From positions 1 to 64,000 of the forward strand of contig DASYXZ010000081.1 in assembly GCA_035934315.1 (NCBI GenBank): DNA of 64,000 bases, read 5' to 3'. Below are positions 6,954 through 16,010 of the stretch, one piece after another. The translations under genes and the position numbers were made by a program. Within the stretch, counting starts at the first letter, position 1; the number at the start of each line of letters is the position of its first letter. Source of the DNA: DASYXZ01 sp035934315. Lineage in GTDB: Bacteria; Acidobacteriota; Terriglobia; UBA7540. Below the pieces are notes generated by a model. The model did not search any database. It saw nothing but the letters and a program-made list of their open reading frames with translations, and was not told the DNA's origin.

Positions 6954-8333
6954 ATGATCTGGTTCGCTGAGCTGGCGCGTGAAATTTCCGGGCACGTTCT
7001 TACTGATGACGCGACGCGTGACGCCGCGGCCACAGACTTCGGCCGCCTGATCGTTTTGAAGCCCCAAGTGGTTGTGCGGCCGGCCTCCACCGAAGACGTG
7101 GCCAAACTTGTGAAGTTCGCCTCGCGTCTGAGGTTGGGCATCAACACTCGCGGCGCAGGACATTCACAAACCGGCCAATCCCTCTCCGAACATATCGTGC
7201 TCGACATGACTTCACTGGCCCAAGTCCGTGAGGTGGACGAAAAAGCCGGAACGGTGGTCTGCCAGGGTGGGATCAAGTGGCGCGCATTGGTGGAGGCGTT
7301 GATGCCGCTCGGGCTTTCGCCCCCGGTACTCACCAACAACCTGGACGTAACGGTGGGCGGAACGCTTTCCACCGGCGGGCTTGGTGTGGCGTCATGGCGG
7401 CATGGCACGCAAGCGGATAATTGCCTGGAGCTGAAAGTGGTGACGGGCGCGGGACAAATTCTTCGCTGCTCGCGCGACTCGAACGCCGACCTCTTTGACG
7501 CTGTGCGCGCCGGCATCGGGCAATTCGGCGTGATCACCGAAGCAAAGCTGAAGCTCCGGCGTCATTTGCCCAAATTTCGCAGCTACTTCCTGCTTTACGA
7601 TGACCTCAGCGTGCTGCTTGAAGATTTAAAAACCGTGATGACCGATGAACGCTTCGATTATCTGGAATCGTGGTGCGTGCCCAGCGCGCAGGGTTTTAAG
7701 AAAGTCGGCGGGCAGCGGCAGGCTTTTGCGCAATGGTTTTTTCCCTTGCACGCGACCGTGGAAACGGACGGCGCTGCCACGCCCGACAATTCGGAAAAAC
7801 TTCGCGGGTTGCGGTTCTACAAACACGTCCACACAGAGGACGGCGACATCGGTGAATTTTTCGCGCGCCTTGATGCTCTTTTTGCCATTTGGAAACGCGC
7901 GGGCGTTTGGGAGAGCGCGCATCCGTGGATGGAATGTGTGCTGCCCTGGCAGACAACGCCGCTTTATATCAATCAAGTGTTGCAGAACTTGCCGCCGCAG
8001 GCCATCGCAGGCGGCCACATTCTCCTGTGGCCGGCACGCGGAAACTCTTCTTCCGTCCCCCTCTTCATGCGCCCGGAAAGCGATTTCCTGATGGGCTTTG
8101 GAATACTTCCCGCAGTCCCCAAACACCTGGTGGGCGATGCCCTGCCCCGCCTCAACCTTGCCAGCCAGGCATCCGTCATGATGGGCGGAAAACGATATCT
8201 CTCCGGATGGATCTCGTTCGACGCGGCCCAGTGGCGGGCGCACTTTGGATCGAAATGGGAGACGGTGGTGGCGATGAAGAAAAAATTCGATCCGCATCGC
8301 GTTTTGAATTCCGGGTTAATCAGGTACGAATGA
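6954..8333 (+). CDS. FAD-dependent oxidase related to cytokinin dehydrogenase
   Basis: This is a 459-residue protein from ATG 6954, which has GGGGAG just upstream. An FAD_binding_4 domain is clear: NTRGAGHSQTGQS carries the histidine (H70) that in cytokinin dehydrogenases binds FAD covalently, and LDVTVGGTLSTGGLGVASWR plus HGTQADNCLELKVVTG follow. GIGQFGVITEAKL and the C-terminal KKKFDPHRVLNSG match plant-type cytokinin dehydrogenases end to end. The position of the plant catalytic aspartate (TDYLxLTVGG) is asparagine here (about N128), so cytokinin cleavage is doubtful. No signal peptide is seen. Substrate is unknown. Divergent from lpdA with about 230 bases between starts. Confidence 0.82.
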   Translation: MIWFAELAREISGHVLTDDATRDAAATDFGRLIVLKPQVVVRPASTEDVAKLVKFASRLRLGINTRGAGHSQTGQSLSEHIVLDMTSLAQVREVDEKAGTVVCQGGIKWRALVEALMPLGLSPPVLTNNLDVTVGGTLSTGGLGVASWRHGTQADNCLELKVVTGAGQILRCSRDSNADLFDAVRAGIGQFGVITEAKLKLRRHLPKFRSYFLLYDDLSVLLEDLKTVMTDERFDYLESWCVPSAQGFKKVGGQRQAFAQWFFPLHATVETDGAATPDNSEKLRGLRFYKHVHTEDGDIGEFFARLDALFAIWKRAGVWESAHPWMECVLPWQTTPLYINQVLQNLPPQAIAGGHILLWPARGNSSSVPLFMRPESDFLMGFGILPAVPKHLVGDALPRLNLASQASVMMGGKRYLSGWISFDAAQWRAHFGSKWETVVAMKKKFDPHRVLNSGLIRYE

Positions 8334-8429
8334 GGGGAAACCAAGCCGGTTTACAAATCTGGCCCCGGCGGCGTAAAATAAGCTTTTAAACAATTTCTGA
8401 TTATCGAAGATTTCGTGGAGATAATTCTC

Positions 8430-9557
8430 GTGAATTTGCGTCTGGAAGATTTCGCGCTTCAATCCATCGCCGACAAAGTGCTTGCGGGCGAGCGCCTGAG
8501 TTTTAACGATGGCGTTATTCTCTTCGAATCGAGCGACCTGCTGGCTGTCGGGTATCTGGCCAACCACGTCCGGGAAAAGCTACACGGCAAGCGAACTTAT
8601 TTCAACGTCAACCGGCACATCAATCCCACCAACGCCTGTGTGGCCAGTTGCAAGCTCTGCGCTTTTGGCCGCAAGCCCGGGACGCCGGCGGCTTACACCA
8701 TGGCGCTTGAAGAAGCTTTTGAAATTGCCGGGAAGGGTTGGACGGAGGCGGTCACAGAATTTCACATTGTGGGCGGGCTGCATCCTGATTTGCCGTTTGA
8801 TTATTACGTGGATTTGATCCGCGGCCTGAAAGAACGATTTCCCACCGTCCATCTGAAGGCTTTTACGGCGGTCGAGATTGGATTCTACTCACACATCACG
8901 CAATTGCCCATTCGCGAAATCCTCATAAGGTTGAAGGACGCGGGCCTGGGATCGCTACCGGGCGGCGGCGCGGAAATCTTTGCTCCGGAGATTCGCCGCG
9001 TGATCTGCGACCACAAGATCGGCGCGCACGCCTGGCTGAAGGTGCATCGTACCGCGCACGAATTGGGCCTACACTCGAACGCCACCATGCTCTACGGCCA
9101 CATTGAATCAGCAGGCGACCGCGTGGACCACCTGCTGCAATTGCGAACCCTTCAGGACGAAACCCACGGCTTCCAAACGTACATCCCGCTGGCCTTTCAT
9201 CCCGCCAACACGGAACTCGGCAAGATGGTCCCGCACCACGAGACGAGCGGCTTTACAGACTTGAAAAATGTCGCGGTGGCCAGACTATTGCTCGATAATT
9301 TCCCGCATATCAAAGCGTACTGGATTATGATGACGCCGCGCGTGGCACAGGTGGCGCTGCGTTTTGGCGCCAATGATATTGACGGCACGGTGGTGGAAGA
9401 AAAGATCTATCACGATGCCGGCGCCACCACTCCGCAAACCATGACCCGCCAGGAAATTACCCGGCTGATTGTTGAAGCCGGCCACCAACCCTTTGAGCGC
9501 GATACGCTATACCGCCCCGTGACACGCACGGAAACCACGGTGACTGTACAGGTTTAA
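8430..9557 (+). CDS. mqnE: Aminofutalosine synthase, radical SAM enzyme of menaquinone synthesis
   Basis: MqnE joins 3-[(1-carboxyvinyl)oxy]benzoate to S-adenosylmethionine to make aminofutalosine, the entry reaction of the futalosine menaquinone route. The [4Fe-4S] motif is NACVASCKLCAF (about C70, C74, C77). ITQLPIREILIRLKDAGLGSLPGGGAEIFA and YGHIESAGDRVDHL are family signatures. GTG 8430 is preferred because GGAG lies nine bases upstream; the in-frame GTG at 8415 is an alternative. Length is about 375 residues, as expected. No other mqn gene is in the window, so the pathway genes are dispersed. Confidence 0.93.
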   Translation: MNLRLEDFALQSIADKVLAGERLSFNDGVILFESSDLLAVGYLANHVREKLHGKRTYFNVNRHINPTNACVASCKLCAFGRKPGTPAAYTMALEEAFEIAGKGWTEAVTEFHIVGGLHPDLPFDYYVDLIRGLKERFPTVHLKAFTAVEIGFYSHITQLPIREILIRLKDAGLGSLPGGGAEIFAPEIRRVICDHKIGAHAWLKVHRTAHELGLHSNATMLYGHIESAGDRVDHLLQLRTLQDETHGFQTYIPLAFHPANTELGKMVPHHETSGFTDLKNVAVARLLLDNFPHIKAYWIMMTPRVAQVALRFGANDIDGTVVEEKIYHDAGATTPQTMTRQEITRLIVEAGHQPFERDTLYRPVTRTETTVTVQV

Positions 9558-9660
9558 TATTCCTGCGCTTCGTGAAGCGGGACCGTAGCTCATGTGTTGA
9601 CTCCCGAATCGGAATATCAGATATTCAGAACATGAAGGTTAAATGTATATCCGCGGGTAA

Positions 9661-9852
9661 AACGGGGCGCGCGAGCACGCTAAGATTTGGGCCGATTTGG
9701 CCGAGCGGGGAGAAATGATGGGTCCCTACGACCTCATCATCGCAGCGACTGCAGTGGTGCATAGGGCGCCTCTCGCCACTTTGAACCATCGTGAGTTTCA
9801 AAAGGTTAGAGGTTTGGATGTGCGCGCCGTGCGTCAAACTCGAAATTACTAA
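9661..9852 (+). pseudogene. Remnant of a VapC-type PIN-domain toxin
   Basis: The frame starting at 9661 reads REHAKIWADLAERGEMMG, then PYDLIIAATAVVHRAPLATL and NHREFQKVRGLDVRAV, before a stop at 9850-9852. This matches the C-terminal third of VapC toxins, where GPYDLLIAA carries a catalytic aspartate and a TLVTxxxREFxRVPGL segment follows. An in-frame TAA at 9658-9660 blocks the reading upstream, and no start codon or antitoxin is visible. The TNDREF-type aspartate is replaced (TLNHREF). It is therefore a decayed fragment, unrelated in subfamily to the intact VapC at 2748. Confidence 0.7.
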
Positions 9853-9897
9853 ATTAATAAATTCATTATTTTTTGCCAACAGCCATTCGGATGAGCG

Positions 9898-10869
9898 ATG
9901 GCAAAAATCTCATACAGGGCTCCCATGAAGACCAGGACCACAATCCGACCGCCCGCGGATCTCGTCATGCCCACAACCATCATTGACACGCCGCGGCTTG
10001 CCAAGCGGCTGGGGGTCAATCTCTTTATCGCCAGTGAAACTTTCCAACTCACGGGCAGCTTTAAATTCCGCGCCGCATACACCGTGGCATCGCGCGCCCC
10101 GAACTCTGTAATCATCGCCGCCTCTTCCGGCAATTTTGGGCAGGCGCTGGCCCACGCCTGCTCGCTCCTCGGCAAGACGTCAATCATCGTGATGCCCAGC
10201 ACTTCGGCTGAAGTCAAAGTGAACGCGGTGCGCGAGTACGGAGGTTCCGTCGAGTTGGTGGATGTGCGTGTGAAAAGCCGGGCCGCCCGCGTCGAAGAAT
10301 TGGCGCGCGCGCATCCGGAAGCCTACATCGCCAGCGCATACGATGACCCGTTGGTGATCGAGGGTAACAGCAGCCTGGGGCGCGAGCTTGCGGCGCTCGA
10401 CCGGCCGATGGATTGCATTGTCGCGCCAATGGGCGGCGGCGGGCTGACCTCCGGCCTCATCTCAGGTCTCCGGAATTCGAGCCGCTCCAGGAAACCAGTC
10501 CAAGTATTTGGCGCGGAGCCTGCCCTGGCTAATGACGCCGCGCTTTCGCTCAAGGCCGGGCACATTGTTCGCAACGAGACAGAGCCCCAGACCATCGCCG
10601 ACGGCGCCAGAACACTGAGTCTCGGCGAGCACAATTGGCTGATTCTGCGCGACGGAATTGCCGGCATCGTTGAAGTTCCGGAAGATAAGATCGCTGAAAC
10701 TGTTCGGCTGCTTTTTGAGCTGGCCAATCTGAAGGCCGAGCCCACTGGCGCGCTCGGCGTCGCCGCGCTGCTCGCCGATCCGGATAAGTTCCGCGGCCTC
10801 GCCGTGTGTTGTGTGGTGAGCGGCGGCAATGTTGATCCCACTGTGTACCGGAAAATTTTAGCGGGCTAA
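9898..10869 (+). CDS. PLP-dependent threonine/serine dehydratase family protein
   Basis: This fold-type II PLP enzyme has 323 residues. The Schiff-base lysine is K56 in QLTGSFKFRAA. The substrate-loop motif is ASSGNFGQALAHAC and the phosphate-binding glycine loop is MGGGGLTSGL. The C-terminal VVSGGNVD is typical of threonine ammonia-lyase and serine racemase relatives. There is no C-terminal ACT regulatory domain, so it is the catabolic/short form. The N-terminus is unusual in reading LFIASETFQ where most relatives have LKLE. Product choice between threonine dehydratase and another beta-elimination or racemase activity is open. An AT-rich stretch (9843-9890) lies upstream. Confidence 0.85.
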   Translation: MAKISYRAPMKTRTTIRPPADLVMPTTIIDTPRLAKRLGVNLFIASETFQLTGSFKFRAAYTVASRAPNSVIIAASSGNFGQALAHACSLLGKTSIIVMPSTSAEVKVNAVREYGGSVELVDVRVKSRAARVEELARAHPEAYIASAYDDPLVIEGNSSLGRELAALDRPMDCIVAPMGGGGLTSGLISGLRNSSRSRKPVQVFGAEPALANDAALSLKAGHIVRNETEPQTIADGARTLSLGEHNWLILRDGIAGIVEVPEDKIAETVRLLFELANLKAEPTGALGVAALLADPDKFRGLAVCCVVSGGNVDPTVYRKILAG

Positions 10870-10978
10870 GCAATTTGTTCGACGAGCGTCTTTTGGCGGA
10901 CCGGCCACAAGTCCACAGAAGCAAAGGTCGGCGGATGCAACGTAAAACCACCACTACACTCACCTGCTAGAAAGAAAA

Positions 10979-11109
10979 TTCATAATCTATTTTTCTATGA
11001 TAAAATTACAGGGTTCATGTTTTAAGAGTGTAAGGAGTTCCCCGGCGTTTGCTGCGGTAAAGCGCCGCCGAGCAACCCAAGGGTTACACGGCAGGCTGGC
11101 AAGGTTTTT
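10979..11109 (+). promoter_or_regulatory. Promoter and structured 5' leader of the GT2 gene
   Basis: A likely -10 box TAAAAT lies at about 11002-11007, with TTCATA some 16 bases before it. Downstream, the leader can form two hairpins: GGCGTTT against AAAGCGCC (about 11045-11068) and AACCC-AA-GGGTT (about 11077-11088). No known riboswitch consensus was recognised. It may be a folded leader controlling the glycosyltransferase. Confidence 0.35.
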
Positions 11110-12738
11110 ATGATGTCCCATTTATTATTTGTCGCGATGATTGCCCAGGCGAATCCCGTGGTTCGCTACTTCTATCATCTTTTTCACAAAGACCCGTTTA
11201 GCGGAATTTACCGGGCCAACGCGTTTGACCTCTCGATTCTGATTCCTTACTTTGGCATTCTCACTTTTCTTGCGTTATTCGGTTTGCACCGGTATCACCT
11301 GACTTATTTGTTCCTGAAGAACCGCCGCAAGACGCCCAAGGCTCCCAAGCCATTCGAAAATTTACCGCGGATCACGGTCCAGCTTCCGATTTACAACGAG
11401 CGTTACGTGGTGGAACGGCTCCTGGAAGCGGCCACTCGCCTGGACTATCCGCGGGATTTGCTTGAAATCCAGCTCCTCGACGACTCGACCGACGAGACGC
11501 GCGTGGTGGCGTCGCGCCTGGTGAGCGAGTACGCGAGCGCGGGATTTCCCATCGTCTACCTTCATCGGGATAATCGTGAGGGCTTTAAGGCCGGCGCGTT
11601 GGCCGAAGGTTTGGAGAAGGCGAGTGGCGAATTCATTGCCATTTTCGACGCTGACTTTGTCCCCGCGCCCGACGTCCTGCGCCGCATGATTCACTATTTT
11701 ACCGATCCGCAGATCGCCGTGGTGCAAGGCCGCTGGACTTGGATCAACCGGACGGTTTCCAATCTGACGCAAGTAGAGGCCATCCTGCTGGACGGCCACT
11801 TTGTGATCGAGCACGGCGGCAGAAGCTCGAGTGGACGCTTTTTTAATTTTAACGGAACAGCGGGCATGTGGCGCCGCACCGCCATTGTGGACGCGGGCGG
11901 CTGGCAGCACGACACCTTGACGGAAGACACTGACCTGAGTTATCGCGCCCAATTGCGCGGCTGGAAATTTATTTACGATCCCACCATTGAGTGTCCCTCG
12001 GAGCTGCCGGTGGAGATGAACGCTTTCAAAACCCAGCAGGCGCGCTGGGCGAAGGGGCTCACCCAAACAGCCATCAAATTGCTGCCCACCATCTGGCGAA
12101 GCTCGGAGCCGCTGTCCACCAAGCTTGAAGCCACTTTCCACCTCACGGCCAACTTCGCCTATCCCATGATGGTTTTATTTTCCATCATTCTTTTGCCGGC
12201 CATGATCGTGCGCTTCTACCAGGGCTGGTTCCAGATGCTGTATCTTGACCTGCCGCTGTTCATCGCGGCCACCAACTCGGTGTCGGTTTTTTATCTCACC
12301 GGACAGCGCGCGCTTTACCCGCGCGGCTGGTGGAGCCGCATCAAGTACATTCCGTTTCTCATGTCCATCGGCATCGGCCTGGCCATCACGAATTCTAAAG
12401 TGGTGATTGAGGCGCTGCTGGGCATCAAGTCCGCGTTTGTTCGCACGCCCAAGTTCCGCGTGGAAGGGCGCGGGGATAATTGGGAGCGTAAAAAGTATCA
12501 ACGCCGCGGCGGCTGGATTCCCGCGCTTGAGCTGCTGATGGCGGCCTATTTCCTGTTCACTCTGGCCTATTCGTTCGAAAGCGAGAATTATCTCACTTCG
12601 CCTTTTCTTCTGATCTTCTTCGTTGGCTATTCCTACACCGGCACCATGTCACTCTTCCAAATGCCGCTGCGGCGGCTCTGGCACGCCATGCCCGCACTGC
12701 TTCGCGGGCGCACTCGCACCGTACCCGTTGAAATGTAG
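11110..12738 (+). CDS. Membrane glycosyltransferase family 2, beta-glucan/mannan synthase-like
   Basis: This is a 542-residue processive-type GT2 enzyme. A membrane segment lies near residues 40-62 (LSILIPYFGILTFLALFGL). The catalytic domain follows with VQLPIYNE, LLDDSTDETR, the metal-binding DAD in AIFDADFVPA, the catalytic-base region LTEDTDLSYR and the acceptor motif QQARWAKG. Four or five further membrane helices occupy the C-terminal third. The family includes bacterial relatives of glucomannan 4-beta-mannosyltransferase and cellulose synthase-like proteins. No BcsB- or PilZ-like partner is adjacent. The product polysaccharide is not predictable. It converges on the GH51 gene at 12759. 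Confidence 0.88.
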   Translation: MMSHLLFVAMIAQANPVVRYFYHLFHKDPFSGIYRANAFDLSILIPYFGILTFLALFGLHRYHLTYLFLKNRRKTPKAPKPFENLPRITVQLPIYNERYVVERLLEAATRLDYPRDLLEIQLLDDSTDETRVVASRLVSEYASAGFPIVYLHRDNREGFKAGALAEGLEKASGEFIAIFDADFVPAPDVLRRMIHYFTDPQIAVVQGRWTWINRTVSNLTQVEAILLDGHFVIEHGGRSSSGRFFNFNGTAGMWRRTAIVDAGGWQHDTLTEDTDLSYRAQLRGWKFIYDPTIECPSELPVEMNAFKTQQARWAKGLTQTAIKLLPTIWRSSEPLSTKLEATFHLTANFAYPMMVLFSIILLPAMIVRFYQGWFQMLYLDLPLFIAATNSVSVFYLTGQRALYPRGWWSRIKYIPFLMSIGIGLAITNSKVVIEALLGIKSAFVRTPKFRVEGRGDNWERKKYQRRGGWIPALELLMAAYFLFTLAYSFESENYLTSPFLLIFFVGYSYTGTMSLFQMPLRRLWHAMPALLRGRTRTVPVEM

Positions 12739-12758
12739 CGCCGCCCTTTTACTCAGGT

Positions 12759-14414
12759 TTATACGGCCACGGTCACCACTGAGTAGGAACGCGACGGAAG
12801 CTGCAGGGTCATGTTTGTCCTGGCCGCGGGCGGCTCGAGCGGTTGCGGGATCACTCGATTGGGGGCCTCAAAAGTGTTGATGGCTTTCAAGTCTGAGCCG
12901 GTGATTGTCTGCGAGCTTATAACCCTGGTGGGCGTCAACCCCTGCCACTGGATCTCCAATTCGCGCGGCTTCACCAAATCGCGGTTCAATATAAACAGCG
13001 TTGCCGTTTTGCCCGCCTCATCGAAAGTAGCGGTCACATCCAGGAACGGTACCCGGCCCAAACCGGGCATCGGCATTCCACCCGTTTCTATGGGCCGGCC
13101 GAGCAGGGGCACTTCATATGACGGCCCTTCAGGCATCAGGCTTAGAACATTTCCACGCGCGTTGTGCAAGGCCCAGGCGTAAGGGTAATAAATGGTCTGG
13201 CGCAGCACGCCATTTTCATTCGTCACCAAAGGGGCAATAACGTTTACCAGTTGGGCCAGGCACGCCACCCTCACTCTGTCTGAGTGACGTAACAGCGAGT
13301 TAATAAGCCCCCCAACCAATAAGGCATCCTCCAGGTTGTAAACTTCCTCCAGAAGATGCGGGGCTATCTTGCGGTGGCCATTGGCAGCGTCGCCGCCGCG
13401 CGCCCGGTACCATACGTTCCACTCATCGAACGACAGGAAAAGCTGTTTGTTGGAGCGTTTCAACCCGCGAACCATGTCACAAACATCGATGATTTCTTCA
13501 ATCTGACGGTCCATCGCCAGATTCATGGCCAGGTAATGTGAGCTGTCACCGCCCGTTTCCTCCCCATTGCCCCAGTAGCGATGCAAGGAGATGCCATCCA
13601 CCACGTCGTAACACTCCTCGAGCACTTGCCGGTCCCACTCGAGGTAAGTGGGCATGAAGGGGCCGCTCGATCCGCAGGCAATCAGCTTCAGAGTAGGGTC
13701 GATCACGCGCATTTGGCGCGCCGCGTCGGTTGCCTTGCGTCCGTAATCCACTGCCGGCATATGACCGATCTGCCACGGTCCGTCCATTTCATTGCCCAGG
13801 CACCAGTACTTCACATTGTGCGGCTCCTCATAGCCATTCTGCCGCCGCAGGTCGCTCCAGCGCGTGCCTTTGTCCACGTTGCAATATTCCACCAGGGCCA
13901 CTGCCATTTCCACTGAGCCGGTGCCGAAATTAAGTCCAAACAACGGCTCCGTCCCCACCTCCCTGGCCCATGTGATGAAATCGTCGGTTCCAAACTGGTT
14001 GGTGTCGATGGTATTCCAAGCACGATCCAGAACGGGCCGGCGGTCTTTTTTGGGACCGACACCATCCAGCCAGTTATACCCTGAGACGAAATTTCCGCCC
14101 GGCCAACGGATGATCGGGACGCCTAATGTGCGAATCTCATCCATCACATCGGTGCGGAATCCGTTTGAATCCGCGTGGGGCGATCCGGGCTCATAGATTC
14201 CTGTGTAGATAGCGCGTCCCAGTTGTTCCAGGAACGAACCGAAGATATGGCGGTCGAGCGTGGAGACCTGGCGTGAGGGGTCAATGACGACGCGCGTAGC
14301 TGTGCTGACCATGCCCTGGGCGCGCGCGGCCCGGCTTAGCATGGAGTTGGCGGCAAGTCCTATTCCTGCCGCACCTGCTCGTTTCAAAAATCGCCTTCGG
14401 GGAATTTTGGCCAC
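12759..14414 (-). CDS. Exported GH51 alpha-L-arabinofuranosidase
   Basis: This 551-residue enzyme releases terminal arabinofuranose from arabinan or arabinoxylan. GTG 14414 is the start, with GGAGGAG seven bases upstream. The N-terminus RRRFLKRAGAAGIGLAAN is a twin-arginine signal. The GH51 (alpha/beta)8 barrel has the acid/base glutamate in CLGNEMDG (E209) and the nucleophile in SFDEWNVWY (E331). RWPGGNFVSGYNW is another family signature. A beta-sandwich domain forms the C-terminus. An operator of the LacI type lies 45 bases upstream, so it is probably induced by arabinose or an arabino-oligosaccharide. Confidence 0.95.
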   Translation of the reverse strand: MAKIPRRRFLKRAGAAGIGLAANSMLSRAARAQGMVSTATRVVIDPSRQVSTLDRHIFGSFLEQLGRAIYTGIYEPGSPHADSNGFRTDVMDEIRTLGVPIIRWPGGNFVSGYNWLDGVGPKKDRRPVLDRAWNTIDTNQFGTDDFITWAREVGTEPLFGLNFGTGSVEMAVALVEYCNVDKGTRWSDLRRQNGYEEPHNVKYWCLGNEMDGPWQIGHMPAVDYGRKATDAARQMRVIDPTLKLIACGSSGPFMPTYLEWDRQVLEECYDVVDGISLHRYWGNGEETGGDSSHYLAMNLAMDRQIEEIIDVCDMVRGLKRSNKQLFLSFDEWNVWYRARGGDAANGHRKIAPHLLEEVYNLEDALLVGGLINSLLRHSDRVRVACLAQLVNVIAPLVTNENGVLRQTIYYPYAWALHNARGNVLSLMPEGPSYEVPLLGRPIETGGMPMPGLGRVPFLDVTATFDEAGKTATLFILNRDLVKPRELEIQWQGLTPTRVISSQTITGSDLKAINTFEAPNRVIPQPLEPPAARTNMTLQLPSRSYSVVTVAV

Positions 14415-14458
14415 AGGGTTACTCCTCCTTCAAAATATGAGGTCGGAATGGAATGGAA

Positions 14459-14472
14459 TAAAACGTTTAATC
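14459..14472. promoter_or_regulatory. LacI-type operator upstream of GH51
   Basis: TAAAACGTTTAATC is one of four related near-palindromes in the window (consensus KWAARCGYTTAAYC, centred on CG). It lies between the GH51 start (14414) and the galM stop (14522). A weak -35/-10 pair (TTGAAG, TAAACG) would place the operator on the -10 of the GH51 promoter. Confidence 0.65.
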
Positions 14473-14521
14473 ACCATCAGCATCGCCTTCAAATCAAATA
14501 ATCCGGATTGGAATTCACGCA

Positions 14522-15667
14522 TCACTTGGTCGTCGAGAATTTGAAGACTGTTATCTGATGGTACGTTTGTCCCGGCTTAAGCTCGGTGGTCGGGAATTTA
14601 GGGTGATTGGGTGAATCCGGAAAGTGCTGGGTTTCGAGGCATAATGCGGAGCGGTGCGCATAAGCCTTCCCACCTTTCCCATGGACGGTGCCGTCGAGGA
14701 AATTTCCCGTGTAGAACTGGATTCCGGGTTGGGTGGTTAGAACCTCCATCACCCGGCCGGATTCCGGATCCGTGACGCGCGCCGCAAGCGTCAAGCCATG
14801 GCCGGTGCGATTCAAGACGAAATTATGATCGTAGCCCCTGCCGAATTTCAATTGCTCGTCGTTGTCGTTGATGCGCGCCCCAATGGCGGTGGCCTTGCGG
14901 AAGTCGAACGGCGTCCCTTCAACTTTGCGGAGTTCGCCGGTGGGAATCAAGGTGGAGTCAATAGGAGTGAATCGGTCGGCGTTGATCATGATCTCGTCCT
15001 TGAGAATATCCCCGTTGCCCTGCCCGGCCAGATTGAAGTAGGAATGGTTGGTCAAATTGAGCACCGTGTCCTTGTCGGTGGTCGCTGAGTAATCGATTCG
15101 GAGTTCGTTGCTTTCAGTCAACGTGTACACCACTTTGACGGTTAACTTACCCGGATAACCTTCCTCGCCATCTTTGCTCACATAAGTCAATTCGAGCGCA
15201 GGAGGATTTTTGGAGAATTCCTTCGCCGTCCAAAACACCTTATCGAAGCCTTTCACGCCTCCGTGCAAACTGTTGGGACCGTCGTTCACCGCCAGCTTAT
15301 ATTCCACACCGTCCAATTTGAACCGGCCCTTGGCTATTCGATTGGCATAGCGGCCCACCAGAGCGCCGAAAAATGGATTGGTCCCCAGGTACCCATCCAA
15401 GTTGTCGAAACCGAGAACGACATCCGCCATTTTTCCATGCCGGTCCGGAGCGATAATTGAAACCACCCGGCCTCCATAGTTCGTAATAGCCACTTGCATA
15501 CCATTGCGATTTGACAGCGTATAAAGATCGCCCACCTGTCCCTCCGTCGTTTTTCCGAAAATGCTTTTCTTGATGCCCGAAACAGGCTTGTGCCCGGTTG
15601 CGGCCAATGCACCCATCGCGCCGAGCATTAGCCCGAGCGCACAAACCAGATGTAGACTGCGTGCCAT
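14522..15667 (-). CDS. galM: Secreted aldose 1-epimerase (galactose mutarotase)
   Basis: The enzyme interconverts the alpha and beta anomers of aldoses. ATG 15667 is chosen for its GGGGGG Shine-Dalgarno and the signal peptide MARSLHLVCALGLMLGAMGA that follows; upstream in-frame sequence is not conserved-looking. The mature protein carries NYGGRVVSI, the catalytic-histidine region NLTNHSYFNLAG and the catalytic glutamate in LETQHFPDSPNHP. At 381 residues it is a normal mutarotase plus signal peptide, so it acts outside the cytoplasm. It lies between the GH51 and GH39 genes on the same strand and would speed up processing of released sugars. Confidence 0.93.
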   Translation of the reverse strand: MARSLHLVCALGLMLGAMGALAATGHKPVSGIKKSIFGKTTEGQVGDLYTLSNRNGMQVAITNYGGRVVSIIAPDRHGKMADVVLGFDNLDGYLGTNPFFGALVGRYANRIAKGRFKLDGVEYKLAVNDGPNSLHGGVKGFDKVFWTAKEFSKNPPALELTYVSKDGEEGYPGKLTVKVVYTLTESNELRIDYSATTDKDTVLNLTNHSYFNLAGQGNGDILKDEIMINADRFTPIDSTLIPTGELRKVEGTPFDFRKATAIGARINDNDEQLKFGRGYDHNFVLNRTGHGLTLAARVTDPESGRVMEVLTTQPGIQFYTGNFLDGTVHGKGGKAYAHRSALCLETQHFPDSPNHPKFPTTELKPGQTYHQITVFKFSTTK

Positions 15668-16010
15668 GTTCCCCCCTTGTTGCTGACTCCCCCAAGTAAA
15701 CCCGGTGAACCTTCTGTAGCTCACATGGGCGAAAGTGATTCTACACCAATTCATGGGCCCAAAGTTTCCAGATTGAAAAATTTGCCAACATCCTGATGAA
15801 AATATTTCCAATCATTCGTGACGCCCCACAATTCCCAGTCGAGCGCAGTATAGGCGACCCTGCCCTCCAATGGAAATCCAAGCCAGGCACGGGTCCCTAT
15901 GTAAAAGGAGAGTTCATTTCGCGCGACTGCGGAGTTCGTGCCGGATTTGCCCGGATTAAAGAAAACAAGGCCGGCTCCGGAATAATTTTGTTCTGCTACA
16001 AGCCCGTCGA
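15668..16010. other. Gap between GH39 and galM
   Basis: A reading frame of 87 codons opens at a GTG overlapping the GH39 stop (16014 to 15751, minus strand). It encodes no recognised domain. It could be a tiny coupled gene or a remnant, but the evidence is poor. No operator or terminator was found here. Confidence 0.25.

Noticed and set aside
11030..11100. c-di-GMP riboswitch before the GT2 gene
   Set aside because: The conserved GEMM-I core segments could not be aligned to this leader.
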